From JACZST01 sp964195155 (GTDB lineage Bacteria > Actinomycetota > Acidimicrobiia > Spongiisociales > UBA5794): a DNA stretch of 64,000 bases. The notes beneath the pieces are model-generated. The model made no database searches and was not told the origin of the DNA. It saw nothing but the letters and a program-made list of their open reading frames with translations. The stretch lies in the NCBI GenBank assembly GCA_964195155.1, contig CAXMOP010000060.1:1-64000 (forward strand). Reading direction: 5' to 3'. Both the position numbers and the translations under genes were made by a program. Numbering within the stretch: the first letter of the stretch is position 1; the number at the start of each line of letters is the position of its first letter. Shown piece after piece: positions 53,248 to 62,587 of the stretch.

Positions 53248-53973
53248 GTGGAGACGGATACACAGATAGCACAGGAACCAGCAGATCAACCAATGTCGGG
53301 GCCAACATGGTGGATCATCGCCGCGGCGGTCGCGATTGTCCTCGCCGGCATCGCGCTCGCCGTGCAGTTCTCGTCGACGGCGACTGCCGAGACGTCCGAC
53401 GTCGCCGGCCAGGGGGATGTCGGAGTATGGGCGCAGAACGGCGTGACCATCATCCGGTCCGAAGACGGCATCGAGGTGTCGATGGAGATGCCACGGCCGA
53501 TGCCGGGTACCTATGCATACCCCGAAGGGGGAGAACAGGCGAACGGCAGCATCCACCCAGAAATCGTACAGGGAGAGGAAGAGGTCTTCACCCTGTGGTT
53601 CTTCAATTTCAACCATCCTGAGTTGTGCGTTGATCCGTATGTGTGCCGCTTTGCCGACATCATCAGCGAAGACGGTTCACCTCCGCCGGCCGAAGGCGGG
53701 ATCTACCAGGTCGATGGGGTCATCGTCAGCGGTTCCATCATCACGATGAGCGGCGAGGTACGAGTCGGCGACCCGGCAAGGACCGGCGCCGATCTCACCA
53801 ACCCGCTGTGCTCACATGTCCACGTCGGGATGGCGCCCCACGGTATGGCGCTCGACGGCGACGACCTCTTCACGCAGCTGACCTCCGGCGTCGGTTCCCC
53901 GGACTGGTGGTGGGCGGCAGAGTTCGAGTGGATCGACGCATCAAAGGGCTGCACCCCGCAGCCGGCGGGTTAG
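53248..53973 (+). CDS. Membrane-anchored extracytoplasmic protein of unknown function
   Basis: 241 aa from a GTG behind GGAGG. A short cytoplasmic head is followed by a membrane helix (PTWWIIAAAVAIVLAGIALAV, about residues 19-39) and an extracellular domain with cysteines (ELCVDPYVCRFADII and NPLCSHVHVGMAPHG, then a final KGCTP). HVHVG and the paired cysteines may indicate metal binding or a disulfide fold. It is divergent from the SARP-STAND receptor with a 234-bp gap, so it may be that receptor's target or partner. No family was recognised. Confidence 0.65.
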   Translation: METDTQIAQEPADQPMSGPTWWIIAAAVAIVLAGIALAVQFSSTATAETSDVAGQGDVGVWAQNGVTIIRSEDGIEVSMEMPRPMPGTYAYPEGGEQANGSIHPEIVQGEEEVFTLWFFNFNHPELCVDPYVCRFADIISEDGSPPPAEGGIYQVDGVIVSGSIITMSGEVRVGDPARTGADLTNPLCSHVHVGMAPHGMALDGDDLFTQLTSGVGSPDWWWAAEFEWIDASKGCTPQPAG

Positions 53974-55418
53974 CGCCGCCACAGCTCCCGGTTGAACAGG
54001 ATGAGGATGGGCAGGATCTCGAGTCGGCCAACGATCATCAGCCCGGCGAGCAGGTACTTGCCGAGGGCGGGTACGACGAGGTAGTTCTCGGTCGGCCCCA
54101 CCATGCCGAGGCCGGGGCCGACGTTGCCGATCGCCGAGGCCACCGCCGACACCGTCGAGACGATGTCGAGGGGCGGGTCGCCGAGCGACCCGATGATCGC
54201 CAGCAGAAACGTGCCGGTCATGAAGGCAAACATGTAGAGGAGAAAGAAGGTCTGGGTGGCCTCGACGATCGTGTCCGGGACCGGCTGTCTGCCGACCCTG
54301 GTCACGAACACCCCGCGGGGGTGGATGAGCCGGCGCACATCGGCGCGCGACGCTGCGTACAGCACGTCGAGCCGGTACACCTTGACCGAACCCGACGTCG
54401 ACCCGGCCATCCCCCCGATAAACATCATGCCGACAATCATGATCTGCAGAGCCGCGCTCCACAGACCGAAGTCGACGGTGCCGAACCCGGTGGTCGTGAT
54501 GATCGACACCGCCGTGAATACGGCATCGCGGATAACATCGACGACGGCACCACCCCAGGTGCCGATCGTCATCAGCACCGCAGCCAACGCCATGATCCCG
54601 AGGAATAGTCTGAACTCGAAACTCTTCCAGAACACCCGCGGGTCCCTGGCGGCGCGGAAGTGCAGTGAGAAGGAGGTTCCGGCCAGCACCATGAAGATGA
54701 TCACGATCCACTGCGAATACGCCGAGAACGCGCCCAGCGATCCGGCGCTGGTGCTGAACCCGCCCGTCGACAGCGTGGTCAGGGAATGGTTGACCGCCTC
54801 GAAGAGGGACATCTCCCCGAACCAGAGCAGCAGCGCCTCGACGGCGGTGAACACGACGTAGACCAGCCACAGCCGCTTCGCCGTCTCCCGAAAGCGCGGT
54901 GTGAGCCGGTCCGGCGTCGGTCCCGGGCTCTCCGCCCTCGCCAGCTGCATCGCCCCCATGCCGAGCAGCGGCAGGATCGCCACCGAGAGCACGATGATTC
55001 CCATCCCACCGATCCACTGGGTGAGCGATCGCCAGAACTGAATGCCGTGGGGCAGCAGTGCAGGATCCGGCACGATTGAAGCGCCGGTCGTCGTGAACCC
55101 CGCGGTGGTCTCGAAGAACGCGTCGGTGACATTCGGAATCGAGCCGGTGAACAGGTAGGGCAGAACCCCGACCAGGCAGATCGCCGTCCAGGCGAGACCG
55201 ACCGCAGCGAAACCCTCACGGGTGCTCAGCTCACCGGGCCGGTCGAACCACTTCCACAAGGCGAGACCCAATGCCACGGTGACCCCGGCCGCACCGGTGA
55301 TCTGCGCCGCCACCTGCCACTCTTGATAGAGAAGGCTGACCAGCGCAGGCAGCAGCATCGCTACCCCGACCGCGGCCACGACGGCCCCGACCACGTGGAG
55401 CAGGTGGCGCCAGGACAC
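53970..55418 (-). CDS. trkH: Trk-type potassium uptake transmembrane subunit
   Basis: 482 aa from a GTG. The four pore-loop repeats are visible through FFETTAGFTTTGASIV, LSTGGFSTSAGSLG, VSIITTTGFGTVDFG and AIGNVGPGLGMVGP, the selectivity filters of TrkH/KtrB channels. IGGMAGSTSGSVKVYRL is a further family signature. It moves potassium inward under control of the TrkA protein encoded 4 bp upstream. Its end overlaps the convergent anchored-protein gene by four bases. Confidence 0.96.
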   Translation of the reverse strand: MSWRHLLHVVGAVVAAVGVAMLLPALVSLLYQEWQVAAQITGAAGVTVALGLALWKWFDRPGELSTREGFAAVGLAWTAICLVGVLPYLFTGSIPNVTDAFFETTAGFTTTGASIVPDPALLPHGIQFWRSLTQWIGGMGIIVLSVAILPLLGMGAMQLARAESPGPTPDRLTPRFRETAKRLWLVYVVFTAVEALLLWFGEMSLFEAVNHSLTTLSTGGFSTSAGSLGAFSAYSQWIVIIFMVLAGTSFSLHFRAARDPRVFWKSFEFRLFLGIMALAAVLMTIGTWGGAVVDVIRDAVFTAVSIITTTGFGTVDFGLWSAALQIMIVGMMFIGGMAGSTSGSVKVYRLDVLYAASRADVRRLIHPRGVFVTRVGRQPVPDTIVEATQTFFLLYMFAFMTGTFLLAIIGSLGDPPLDIVSTVSAVASAIGNVGPGLGMVGPTENYLVVPALGKYLLAGLMIVGRLEILPILILFNRELWRR

Positions 55419-55422
55419 CGGT

Positions 55423-56751
55423 TCAGCCGGACAGCTTCTCGGCTGCCGGGATGCCCTCCGGGAGCGCCACCGCGATCAGGTGATCGCCTTCCTTGATCTC
55501 GGTGTTGCCGCGTGGGACGAAGGCCTCCCCGTTGCGTTGCACACCGCCGATGATGAGCGTCTTTGGCAACTTGATCTCGCGCAGGGTCTTACCGATCGCC
55601 GGGCTGGCCGATGACACCTCGAACTCGATCGCCTCAGCCCGAGACCCCGGGATGGTGACCGCGGAGAAAATCATTCCCCGTCGCACGAAGCGCAGGATTT
55701 CGTTGGCCGCCGACAGCCGCGGGCTCACCGTTGCATCCACGGCGTCTCCTGCGAGCAGACCGACGAGTTCTGTGTCGGTGAATCGGGCGGTGACTTCACC
55801 GGCACCAAGGGCCTTGGCCACCTGGGCTCCAAGCAGGTTGTCGCTGTCCCAGCCGGTAAGAGCCAGGACCTCGTCGGCTTTCCCAACGCCCTCTTGTCTG
55901 AGGATCCTCGGATCGGCGGGATTGCCGCATACCACCACTACCTCGGGCAGAGCCTCGGCGATTGCCCGGCACCGTACCGGATCCTCTTCGATCAACGTGG
56001 TTTTGACTCCCCGTTCCACGAGCATGGCCGCGGCCATTCGGGCCAGGCGGGTACCACCGAGGATGAACACCCTCTCCGCGGGTCGATCGGTGAGCCCGAG
56101 CAGCCGATACGGGGTGTCGGTCGCCCCGGCCTCCGCCATCACCAAGACGTGATCGCCGGCCTGTAGCTCGGTGGAGCCCCGCGCAATGAAGGTCTCCCCG
56201 TGGCGGACGACGGCGACCACCAGCCAATTCCAATCTTCGACCTGCTCGCGCAACTGGGCGAGCGAAATGCCAACCACCTCGGATTCCTTGTCGACGTATG
56301 CGCCGACCAGTACCAACCCACCCCCGGCGAACTCGACCAGCTCGGCAACATGGCCGGTGCTGACCAACACCATCAGTTCGCGGGCCGCCGCTTCCCCCGG
56401 GTCGATGACGAAGTCAACGCCGAGCGCCTCCACCTCGGCCTTGAGCTCGGGATCCTCCACCCTGGCGACCGTGATCGGGATCCCGAGCTTGGTGGCGGCA
56501 TTACACGCCAACACGTTCACGGCATCCGACGAGCTCACCGCGATGAGGAGATCGGCCTCCTTGAGACCGGCCTGGCGCAGGGTCTTCGCCGATGCCCCAT
56601 TGCCGGTGATGACCAATGCGTCGAGCTCGCCCTGGACCTGGGCCGCGCGACCGGAATCGGACTCGATGACCACAACGTCTTGGCCCTCGAGCGAGAACCG
56701 CTCGGCGAGATAGGAGCCGACAGCGCCTGCACCGACGATCACGATCTTCAT
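55423..56751 (-). CDS. trkA: Trk system potassium uptake regulator (tandem RCK)
   Basis: 442 aa with two RCK units. The first NAD-binding motif is MKIVIVGAGAVGSYLAERFSLEG, followed by SSDAVNVLACNAATKLGIP and a TrkA-C domain. The second Rossmann unit is RVFILGGTRLARMAAAMLVERG, followed by TGWDSDNLLGAQVAKALG and another TrkA-C domain ending GDHLIAVALPEG. It gates TrkH in response to nucleotides. trkA-trkH form one leftward operon. Confidence 0.96.
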   Translation of the reverse strand: MKIVIVGAGAVGSYLAERFSLEGQDVVVIESDSGRAAQVQGELDALVITGNGASAKTLRQAGLKEADLLIAVSSSDAVNVLACNAATKLGIPITVARVEDPELKAEVEALGVDFVIDPGEAAARELMVLVSTGHVAELVEFAGGGLVLVGAYVDKESEVVGISLAQLREQVEDWNWLVVAVVRHGETFIARGSTELQAGDHVLVMAEAGATDTPYRLLGLTDRPAERVFILGGTRLARMAAAMLVERGVKTTLIEEDPVRCRAIAEALPEVVVVCGNPADPRILRQEGVGKADEVLALTGWDSDNLLGAQVAKALGAGEVTARFTDTELVGLLAGDAVDATVSPRLSAANEILRFVRRGMIFSAVTIPGSRAEAIEFEVSSASPAIGKTLREIKLPKTLIIGGVQRNGEAFVPRGNTEIKEGDHLIAVALPEGIPAAEKLSG

Positions 56752-56837
56752 GAGGTCACGAGGTTAGGCGTTGGCTTGGACACCTTCTCAGATCCTTGCG
56801 TGTCTGAGAAACGGTAGGGTGCGGCGAGGAGACGCGC

Positions 56838-57206
56838 ATGGACGATATGACCGCAAGGGTCAGCACCAAGGGCCAGTTGACTGTTCCCAAGGCGGCGCGC
56901 GATGCCCTCGGCATCAGCGGGGGAAGCCAGCTCGTCTTCCGGATCGACAATGGCCGGGCCATGATTGCCCGTACCAAACGGCTCCTCGACACTGCCGCCG
57001 CGCCCGCCGACGGGCCAACGGCGTCCTCGCAGCTGCCCTGGGATGCCAACCGGCGCTCCCGGCTCAGGGTCCGATCCAAGCCCCGCCGCACGGCACCGAA
57101 GGATCTGCCGACCTGGCAGGACCCGGCCGACGAGATCACCGTCGATCTGCGCTCCGTGCCCGAGCCTGAAGCCTTTATCCCCGAAGGAACCGCAGACGCC
57201 ACCTAA
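56838..57206 (+). CDS. AbrB/MazE-domain protein with long C-terminal tail (orphan)
   Basis: 122 aa. Residues 1-45 are a SpoVT-AbrB DNA-binding domain (MTARVSTKGQLTVPKAARDALGISGGSQLVFRID). The tail is Arg/Pro-rich (RRSRLRVRSKPRRTAPKDLPTW) and then acidic. Unlike the VapB at 11488 it has no toxin gene after it; the next gene is convergent and overlaps its end by four bases. It may be a stand-alone regulator or an antitoxin that lost its partner. Confidence 0.75.
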   Translation: MDDMTARVSTKGQLTVPKAARDALGISGGSQLVFRIDNGRAMIARTKRLLDTAAAPADGPTASSQLPWDANRRSRLRVRSKPRRTAPKDLPTWQDPADEITVDLRSVPEPEAFIPEGTADAT

Positions 57207-59776
57207 GTGTGGTCTGTGTTCGCGACGACCTCACGCCCCAACGACACCGCCTCATCGAGGGTCAGCGACTGCCCCTGAGACCACGCTGCCTCGATGTCGG
57301 CATCATCCATGGCATCGGCGACCATCGATCGCACCGGCTCGAGACCGACGCTATCTGCTGAGAGACCTCCGCCCGCCTCGCCACGAAGGTGATCGGCGGC
57401 CCCGGCCAGCCGAACCGCCGGCGCCGGGCTAGTCGCGGCCACCGTGGGCGCCAGGAAGTCGATCGCCATGATCGTGCCCGAAGCGTCGTTGGCCTCGACC
57501 ATGGCCTCGAGGGTCTCGGCCGCAAGAGAGATCGATTCGTCGGCCCGCCCGAGCTGGCCAAGCATGGCGCTGATCGCAAGGTCGGTCTGACGGACCTCTC
57601 CGTCGTCCCCGATTGCTGCGTATTCGGCCCGCGCCTCGATCCACGACTCCAGCGCTTCTTCGATTCTCCCCGCCTGCCAGATGTTCCAGCCGATGGCGGC
57701 AGCGACCCTGGCTGCGCCATGGGGGGCGCCGGCCTTCTCGTAGGCCGAGCGGGCCTGCTCGGCGTAGTCGCGACCGCCTTCCAGGTCGCCGAGCCATTGC
57801 GTCGTCGTGGCGAGCGCAAAGAGGGTATCGGCGACCTTCTCATCGTCGCCGAGCTCGCGATAGAGGTCAAGCAGGTCCACGTAGAGTCGCTTCGCCGCGG
57901 CGTAGTCGGCCTGCCAGTAGGCGATGCCTGCAAGACCCTCAATGCCGGTCGCCGTTGCCTCGGTGGAGGCGCCGTCCATCGCCAACAAGAGCTCGAGCCA
58001 CTCCCTGCCCTCGCGCAAATGGCCCCGCCGGTGGTAGAAGCGCCATGTGGACCCGGCGGTACGCAGGCCGGAATCCGGATCGCTGGAATCCCGCGACAGT
58101 CGCAGTACCGCGCGCAGGTTGTCGTGCTCATCGGCGAGGCGGTCGAGCCAAACCTGCTGGCTCTCCCCATCGAGCAGCGGACCTGCGGTTTCGGCGAGGT
58201 CGACGAAGTACTCGGCATGTCGGAGCGCAGCCGCATCTCGTTGGACTGCGTTGATGAGCTCCTCCAGAGCGAAGAGCCGGATCGCCTCCAACATCGAGAA
58301 CCGGACCTCGCCGCGCGTGACCTGGCTTCTCAGCAGACTGCGATCGAGCAGCGCCGCCACGCCCTCGGCCACACCGCTGGACGGGTCCACGACCGCCTCG
58401 GCCCCCTCCAGGGTGAACCCCCCGTCGAATATGCTCAGTTGCCGCAGCAGAGATTGACCCGCATTTTCCAGTAGGTCATAGCTCCACGCAATGGCATCGC
58501 TGAGCGACCGATGACGCTCGGGAACATCGGCAAGCCCGACGGCGGGGATCTCGAGCCGATCCGAGAGCCGGTCGCGCAGGCCGCGCAAACCGAACAGCTG
58601 GATCCTCGGGGCGGTCAGCTCCAAGGCCAGTGGCAATCGTTCCAAAAGGTCGACCACTTCGTCCACCATTGGCCGAACCTCGTCGTCGAGCACGAACGAC
58701 GGGTCGGCCGCCACAGCAAGCTCGGCGAACATCTCGACTGCATCGTTCGCGGCGAGCGGAGGCACCGGGTACACCCGCTCGCCGCGGATCCGCAGTGGCG
58801 TCTGGCTCGTAACCACGATCTTGACCAGGGGCGCACCGCCTAGCAGCGCCGACACGTCCTCGGACGCCGCCAGGACGTGCTCGAAGTTGTCGATCAGCAG
58901 CAGCATCGCTTTCTGCGCACTGGTATCGATCACGGTCTCGAGCAGCGAGTCGCCCGCGCCGTTGGTCACCCCCAGCCGCTCGGCAAGCTCGGTCACGACC
59001 AGCTCTGGGCTGCGCAGCGACTCCAGCGGCACGTAAAAGACACCATCGGGGAAGCCTGCCTGGAGCGTGGAGGCCACCCGCAACGCCAGCCGGGTCTTAC
59101 CGGAGCCGCCGGGGCCCGTGAGGGTCACGAGCCGATACTGCTCAACGAGCTCGCTCACTTCCTCGACCTCGCTCGTCCGGCCCACAAACCCGGTTGGCTG
59201 GGTCGGTAGGTTGTTCGGCGCGACGTCGAGGGATGTAATGGGAGGAAAGTCGGTCGGCAGCCCGCGAACCACCGCCTGATAGAGGTGCTCGGCTTCTTCT
59301 ATATCCTTGAATCGGTGCTCCCCCAGATCAACCAGCGTCACTTCGGGAGTCAGTGTCGACACCGACAGGACCTGCGTTGCTTCCGAGACCAGAATCTGCC
59401 CACCGTGCCCGGACGCGGCGATTCGAGCCGCCCGGTGCACGTCCAAACCCACATAGTCGTCGCCACCCGCCACGCCCTCGCCGGTGTGCATCCCAATGCG
59501 CACCATGACCGTGCCGCCCTCTGGCCAGGCGAAATCCGCAAGCCTGCGCTGGGCGGCGCAGGCCGCCAGCAGTGCATCCGGCGCCGAGGAAAACACATAG
59601 AAGAAGGCGTCGCCTTCCGAGCGAATCTCGGTCCCGTCACCAAAGGCACCCCGAATCACCCGGTTGTGATCCTCGAGCACCGTGACGAAGGCATCACCGA
59701 GACGTTGCAGCATGCTGGTGGATCCCTCGATGTCGGTGAAGACGAAGGTCACGGTGCCGGTGGGGAGTTCGCTCAT
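57203..59776 (-). CDS. Class III nucleotide cyclase-like / NB-ARC STAND / TPR regulator
   Basis: 857 aa from MSELPTGTV; an ATG six codons upstream is possible. Residues 1-175 are a class III cyclase domain with FVFTDIEGSTSML and RSEGDAFFYVF (metal Asp residues) and GLDVHRAARIAASGHGGQILVSEAT. Residues about 205-520 are an NB-ARC-like ATPase (VGRTSEVEEVSELV, LTGPGGSGKTRLALRVA, MLLLIDNFEHVL). The remainder is TPR-like helices. Such proteins link ATP-driven oligomerisation to cyclase or signalling output. Whether the cyclase is active is unclear, because the usual Lys and Asn substrate residues are replaced. Confidence 0.88.
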   Translation of the reverse strand: MSELPTGTVTFVFTDIEGSTSMLQRLGDAFVTVLEDHNRVIRGAFGDGTEIRSEGDAFFYVFSSAPDALLAACAAQRRLADFAWPEGGTVMVRIGMHTGEGVAGGDDYVGLDVHRAARIAASGHGGQILVSEATQVLSVSTLTPEVTLVDLGEHRFKDIEEAEHLYQAVVRGLPTDFPPITSLDVAPNNLPTQPTGFVGRTSEVEEVSELVEQYRLVTLTGPGGSGKTRLALRVASTLQAGFPDGVFYVPLESLRSPELVVTELAERLGVTNGAGDSLLETVIDTSAQKAMLLLIDNFEHVLAASEDVSALLGGAPLVKIVVTSQTPLRIRGERVYPVPPLAANDAVEMFAELAVAADPSFVLDDEVRPMVDEVVDLLERLPLALELTAPRIQLFGLRGLRDRLSDRLEIPAVGLADVPERHRSLSDAIAWSYDLLENAGQSLLRQLSIFDGGFTLEGAEAVVDPSSGVAEGVAALLDRSLLRSQVTRGEVRFSMLEAIRLFALEELINAVQRDAAALRHAEYFVDLAETAGPLLDGESQQVWLDRLADEHDNLRAVLRLSRDSSDPDSGLRTAGSTWRFYHRRGHLREGREWLELLLAMDGASTEATATGIEGLAGIAYWQADYAAAKRLYVDLLDLYRELGDDEKVADTLFALATTTQWLGDLEGGRDYAEQARSAYEKAGAPHGAARVAAAIGWNIWQAGRIEEALESWIEARAEYAAIGDDGEVRQTDLAISAMLGQLGRADESISLAAETLEAMVEANDASGTIMAIDFLAPTVAATSPAPAVRLAGAADHLRGEAGGGLSADSVGLEPVRSMVADAMDDADIEAAWSQGQSLTLDEAVSLGREVVANTDHT

Positions 59777-60046
59777 CGCAGCCCATGTTGGCATGGGTTC
59801 GAACCGGCCGACATGGAGACCAGCTTCCCGGTGATGATCGACTCGTACGAGGCCGACTGATGGTTAAGCGTCTTTCAAAAGCCCGATAAGGAACACGCTC
59901 GCTCGAATCGCAGAAACGGCCGCAGCCAAAGGATCCTCGCCCCATATCGCTCGGCAACGGGCGACGGCGCCAGATTGACCATGCGAAGACCTCCGGTAGC
60001 TTCGCGGTGGAGCCAAGTTTGCGACGGCGGGCCTTGGAGAGAACGC

Positions 60047-60083
60047 CCGGCCGGCAGTGCGGCTGAGAAGCACTGCCGGCCGG
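60047..60083. terminator. Perfect 14-bp inverted repeat in the 59777-60124 gap
   Basis: CCGGCCGGCAGTGC (60047-60060) and its exact complement (60070-60083) flank a 9-base loop. It lies about 40 bp before the lipoprotein gene and is the only feature seen in this 348-bp gap. It could be an operator or a terminator for rightward readthrough; no T-run follows. Confidence 0.55.
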
Positions 60084-60124
60084 CGAGCTACCGGCAAATA
60101 CCCATCCCGTGTTCAATGGCTCCC

Positions 60125-60619
60125 ATGAAGATGACCATCGTCGCCGCGGCAACACTGACGATGGTGGCCGTCTCCTGCCAGGCCGCCGACAGCGAGCCAA
60201 CTTCCTCGACCGCGGTCACACCGTCCACGTCTCTGTCGACTATCACCGCAACGACCTCAGCAACCACCACGACCATCAACGTGCCAACCGAGGTCGCAAG
60301 AACCATCGACGCCGAAGCGACGATCGACGGCAACACGGTGACGGTCGAGGTGGTCGCCCGCAGCTTCGACGTTGCCTTCGTCTCCGGCGACACCAGTGGC
60401 GAAACCGGTCACCTCCATCTCTACGTCGACCGGGATCCGCCGGCGCCTGGCGATGTGGTGCCGCTTGGCCCCAGCGATGTCATTCACACCCTCGGCACGA
60501 CCCTCTCTGTCGCGTTGGAGCCGGGCGAGCACACCCTGTGGGTGGTGGCCGCGGACGGTGCCGACCGGGCACTGATCCCGCCAGAGCCGGTGCGGCTCGA
60601 CATCATGATCGAGGGCTGA
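60125..60619 (+). CDS. Lipoprotein with DUF4399-like domain
   Basis: 164 aa. The signal peptide MKMTIVAAATLTMVAVSC ends in a lipobox-like AVSC, followed by a Thr/Ser-rich linker (about residues 20-60) typical of surface lipoproteins. The C-terminal domain, with HLHLYVDRDPPAPGDV, SDVIHTLGTTLSVALEPGEHTLWVVAADG, resembles DUF4399. An ATG three codons upstream is possible. It should be anchored on the outer face of the membrane; function unknown. Confidence 0.7.
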   Translation: MKMTIVAAATLTMVAVSCQAADSEPTSSTAVTPSTSLSTITATTSATTTTINVPTEVARTIDAEATIDGNTVTVEVVARSFDVAFVSGDTSGETGHLHLYVDRDPPAPGDVVPLGPSDVIHTLGTTLSVALEPGEHTLWVVAADGADRALIPPEPVRLDIMIEG

Positions 60620-60642
60620 GGCACCCGGCAGCCTCTCACCCG

Positions 60643-60750
60643 ATGGAGCCCATCACCGGCTACGCAACGCTCGGCCAAGGCTCCGACCTCGCCTTCGAAG
60701 ACCGCGGCATCCACTCGCTCAAAGGCATCGACGATGACTGGCATCTCTAG
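60643..60750 (+). pseudogene. Remnant of a class III cyclase C-terminus
   Basis: The short frame ends GSDLAFEDRGIHSLKGIDDD then WHL and stop. This resembles the end of actinobacterial adenylate/guanylate cyclase domains, whose usual text is close to SGLAFEDRGEHELKGVPG followed by a W-R-L. The upstream cyclase core is missing, so this is a decayed fragment. It fills most of the 60620-60811 gap. Confidence 0.6.
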
Positions 60751-60811
60751 GCCGTAACCGTCTGATTCGCGCCGGCTCAAGCGGTCGGTCCTGCGCTGCC
60801 GATGATCTGGT

Positions 60812-62584
60812 GTGTCGGTTGATCTTTACCCCGCCCCGGTCGCTCCCAACGACCCATCACCGTCCGGTCGGCCGTTGTGGCTGCTCGTCCCCGCCGCTTT
60901 GCTCGTGGCCGCCATCGCGATGTTGTGGTGGATCCTGAGCGCGGACGGTGAAGAAGACCCCGCCGAGCCAGGACAGGCGCGGGCAACAACGACCATCCCG
61001 GCCACACCGACCACCGCGACACTAAGCACCACGGACGCTTCCGGTTCGGACACGACGCTCGGGATTGGGGCGGACAACGCGCCGGGTTCGATCGCCGTTG
61101 CCTACTGGGAGCTTCGGATCGGGGATTGTTTCCTCTCCCCCGACTACGACGAAGATTGGTCCGTCGGTGTAGTCCCGTGTGGTACCCCGCACGGTTTCGA
61201 GATGTACGAGATCTTCTACCTCGACGACACGACCGAGGCCACCGTAGAGGCCATCGACGAGGCGGCATCGGCGGGTTGCGCCGCCGCACTCCCGGCGGCG
61301 GCTGCGACCTTCGGCAGCTGGGTTCCCACCGTCGAGGAGCTTGGCGATGGGTTCCTCGACATTGGGTGCTACGCCATCCTCGACTCCGAGCAGGTCGGCT
61401 CGATCCGAGCGCCAATCCCGCCGGGCCCGATCGCCGATCAGGTGGCCGAGGTCATGGCAGCGGTCGAGGAGCTGCGTGGGCTTTCCTTCCTCTCCGTCCC
61501 CGAGATCAGCATGATTTCCCGTTCGGAGCTGGTCGAGGGCCTGGAACAACTGGTAGCTGAGGATCTGGCGTCGGGTGATCCCCTGTGCGAGCTGTTCCGC
61601 CCCGCCGACCCGTGCGGTGTAGATTCGGCGCAGGCCATTGCCACCCAGACCCTCGCCTACTACGACGGCGAGACCGGGATCATCACGGTTCCCTTGGACG
61701 GCGAGACGCTCAGCCCGTGGGAGCTGGCATCCCTTGCCCATGAGCTGGCCCACTCCCTGACTGACGGTCACTTCCGGTGGACCCAAGAAGGAAACCTCTT
61801 GTGGTGGGAGGGGTCGACGGATGCCTGGTACGCGCTGGACGCCGTCATCGAGGGCGACGCGCAACTCCTCGAGGCACGCTACATCGAGCAATACTTCGAC
61901 GAGGACGACCTGACCGCCTACGACGCGGCCTATGAGGGAGCGACTCGCGATGCACCTGCTGCGCCCCTGTTCTCGGAAGCCGAGGCCACCTTCACCTACG
62001 GCGAGGGGCTGGAGTACGTGTCGGCTTTGGACACTGCGGGGGGTCTCGATGCGGTGAATCAGGCCTATCTGAGGCCGGCGCCGGCGACCGAGTGGATCCT
62101 CTCCGGGCCGGACGGGGTTACCGACCGGCCGGTCGACGTCGATGGCCAGCTGCCATTTGCCCCGAACCGTTACTACCTCAGCTCATTCGGCGATTGGGGC
62201 ACCCTGGAGTGGTATCGGCTGCTGTGGGAGGACCCCGACGTCTCCCAGATCGTGGCCGGTTGGGGTGGAGGCGGTTACTCGCTGTACGAGAATGAGCGCG
62301 GCGAGCTGCTGCTTTCAGTGACCCACGTCGGTGACGACGAGGCATCCGTCCAGCGGCTGTTCGATGCCCTCACCGAGCAGCTTCCGACCACGATGGCCGT
62401 CGATTCCATCGAGCCCGCCGGGTCCACATTCACCGCGACCGGCGACGACTTTCTGTGGATCAGCGTCGAGGGAAGGGAGCTGAGACTGATCGTCGCCGAA
62501 ACTCCCCGGGACGGCGCGATGGTCATGCACAAACTCGTCGGCTGGGAAGACGCCGTCGAGGAAGGCACCGTCCCAACGAACTGA
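60812..62584 (+). CDS. Membrane-anchored HExxH metallopeptidase-like protein with GDCF-type domain
   Basis: 590 aa from a GTG. A Pro-rich head precedes one membrane helix (LWLLVPAALLVAAIAMLWWIL, about residues 22-42) and a Thr-rich linker. Residues 90-190 contain WELRIGDCFLSPDYD and VVPCGTPHGFEMYEIFYL, resembling the septum-formation-like domain found in actinobacterial membrane proteins. LASLAHELAHSLTDGH (about residues 308-323) supplies HExxH zinc ligands, with a Glu-containing EGDAQLLEARYIEQYF downstream as the possible third ligand. It probably acts outside the cell. The substrate is unknown. Confidence 0.75.
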   Translation: MSVDLYPAPVAPNDPSPSGRPLWLLVPAALLVAAIAMLWWILSADGEEDPAEPGQARATTTIPATPTTATLSTTDASGSDTTLGIGADNAPGSIAVAYWELRIGDCFLSPDYDEDWSVGVVPCGTPHGFEMYEIFYLDDTTEATVEAIDEAASAGCAAALPAAAATFGSWVPTVEELGDGFLDIGCYAILDSEQVGSIRAPIPPGPIADQVAEVMAAVEELRGLSFLSVPEISMISRSELVEGLEQLVAEDLASGDPLCELFRPADPCGVDSAQAIATQTLAYYDGETGIITVPLDGETLSPWELASLAHELAHSLTDGHFRWTQEGNLLWWEGSTDAWYALDAVIEGDAQLLEARYIEQYFDEDDLTAYDAAYEGATRDAPAAPLFSEAEATFTYGEGLEYVSALDTAGGLDAVNQAYLRPAPATEWILSGPDGVTDRPVDVDGQLPFAPNRYYLSSFGDWGTLEWYRLLWEDPDVSQIVAGWGGGGYSLYENERGELLLSVTHVGDDEASVQRLFDALTEQLPTTMAVDSIEPAGSTFTATGDDFLWISVEGRELRLIVAETPRDGAMVMHKLVGWEDAVEEGTVPTN

Positions 62585-62587
62585 TGG

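Noticed and set aside
53248..53973. CHRD or cupredoxin-like assignment for the anchored protein.
   Set aside because: The Cys/His spacing does not fit a pattern I can name, so it is left as unknown.
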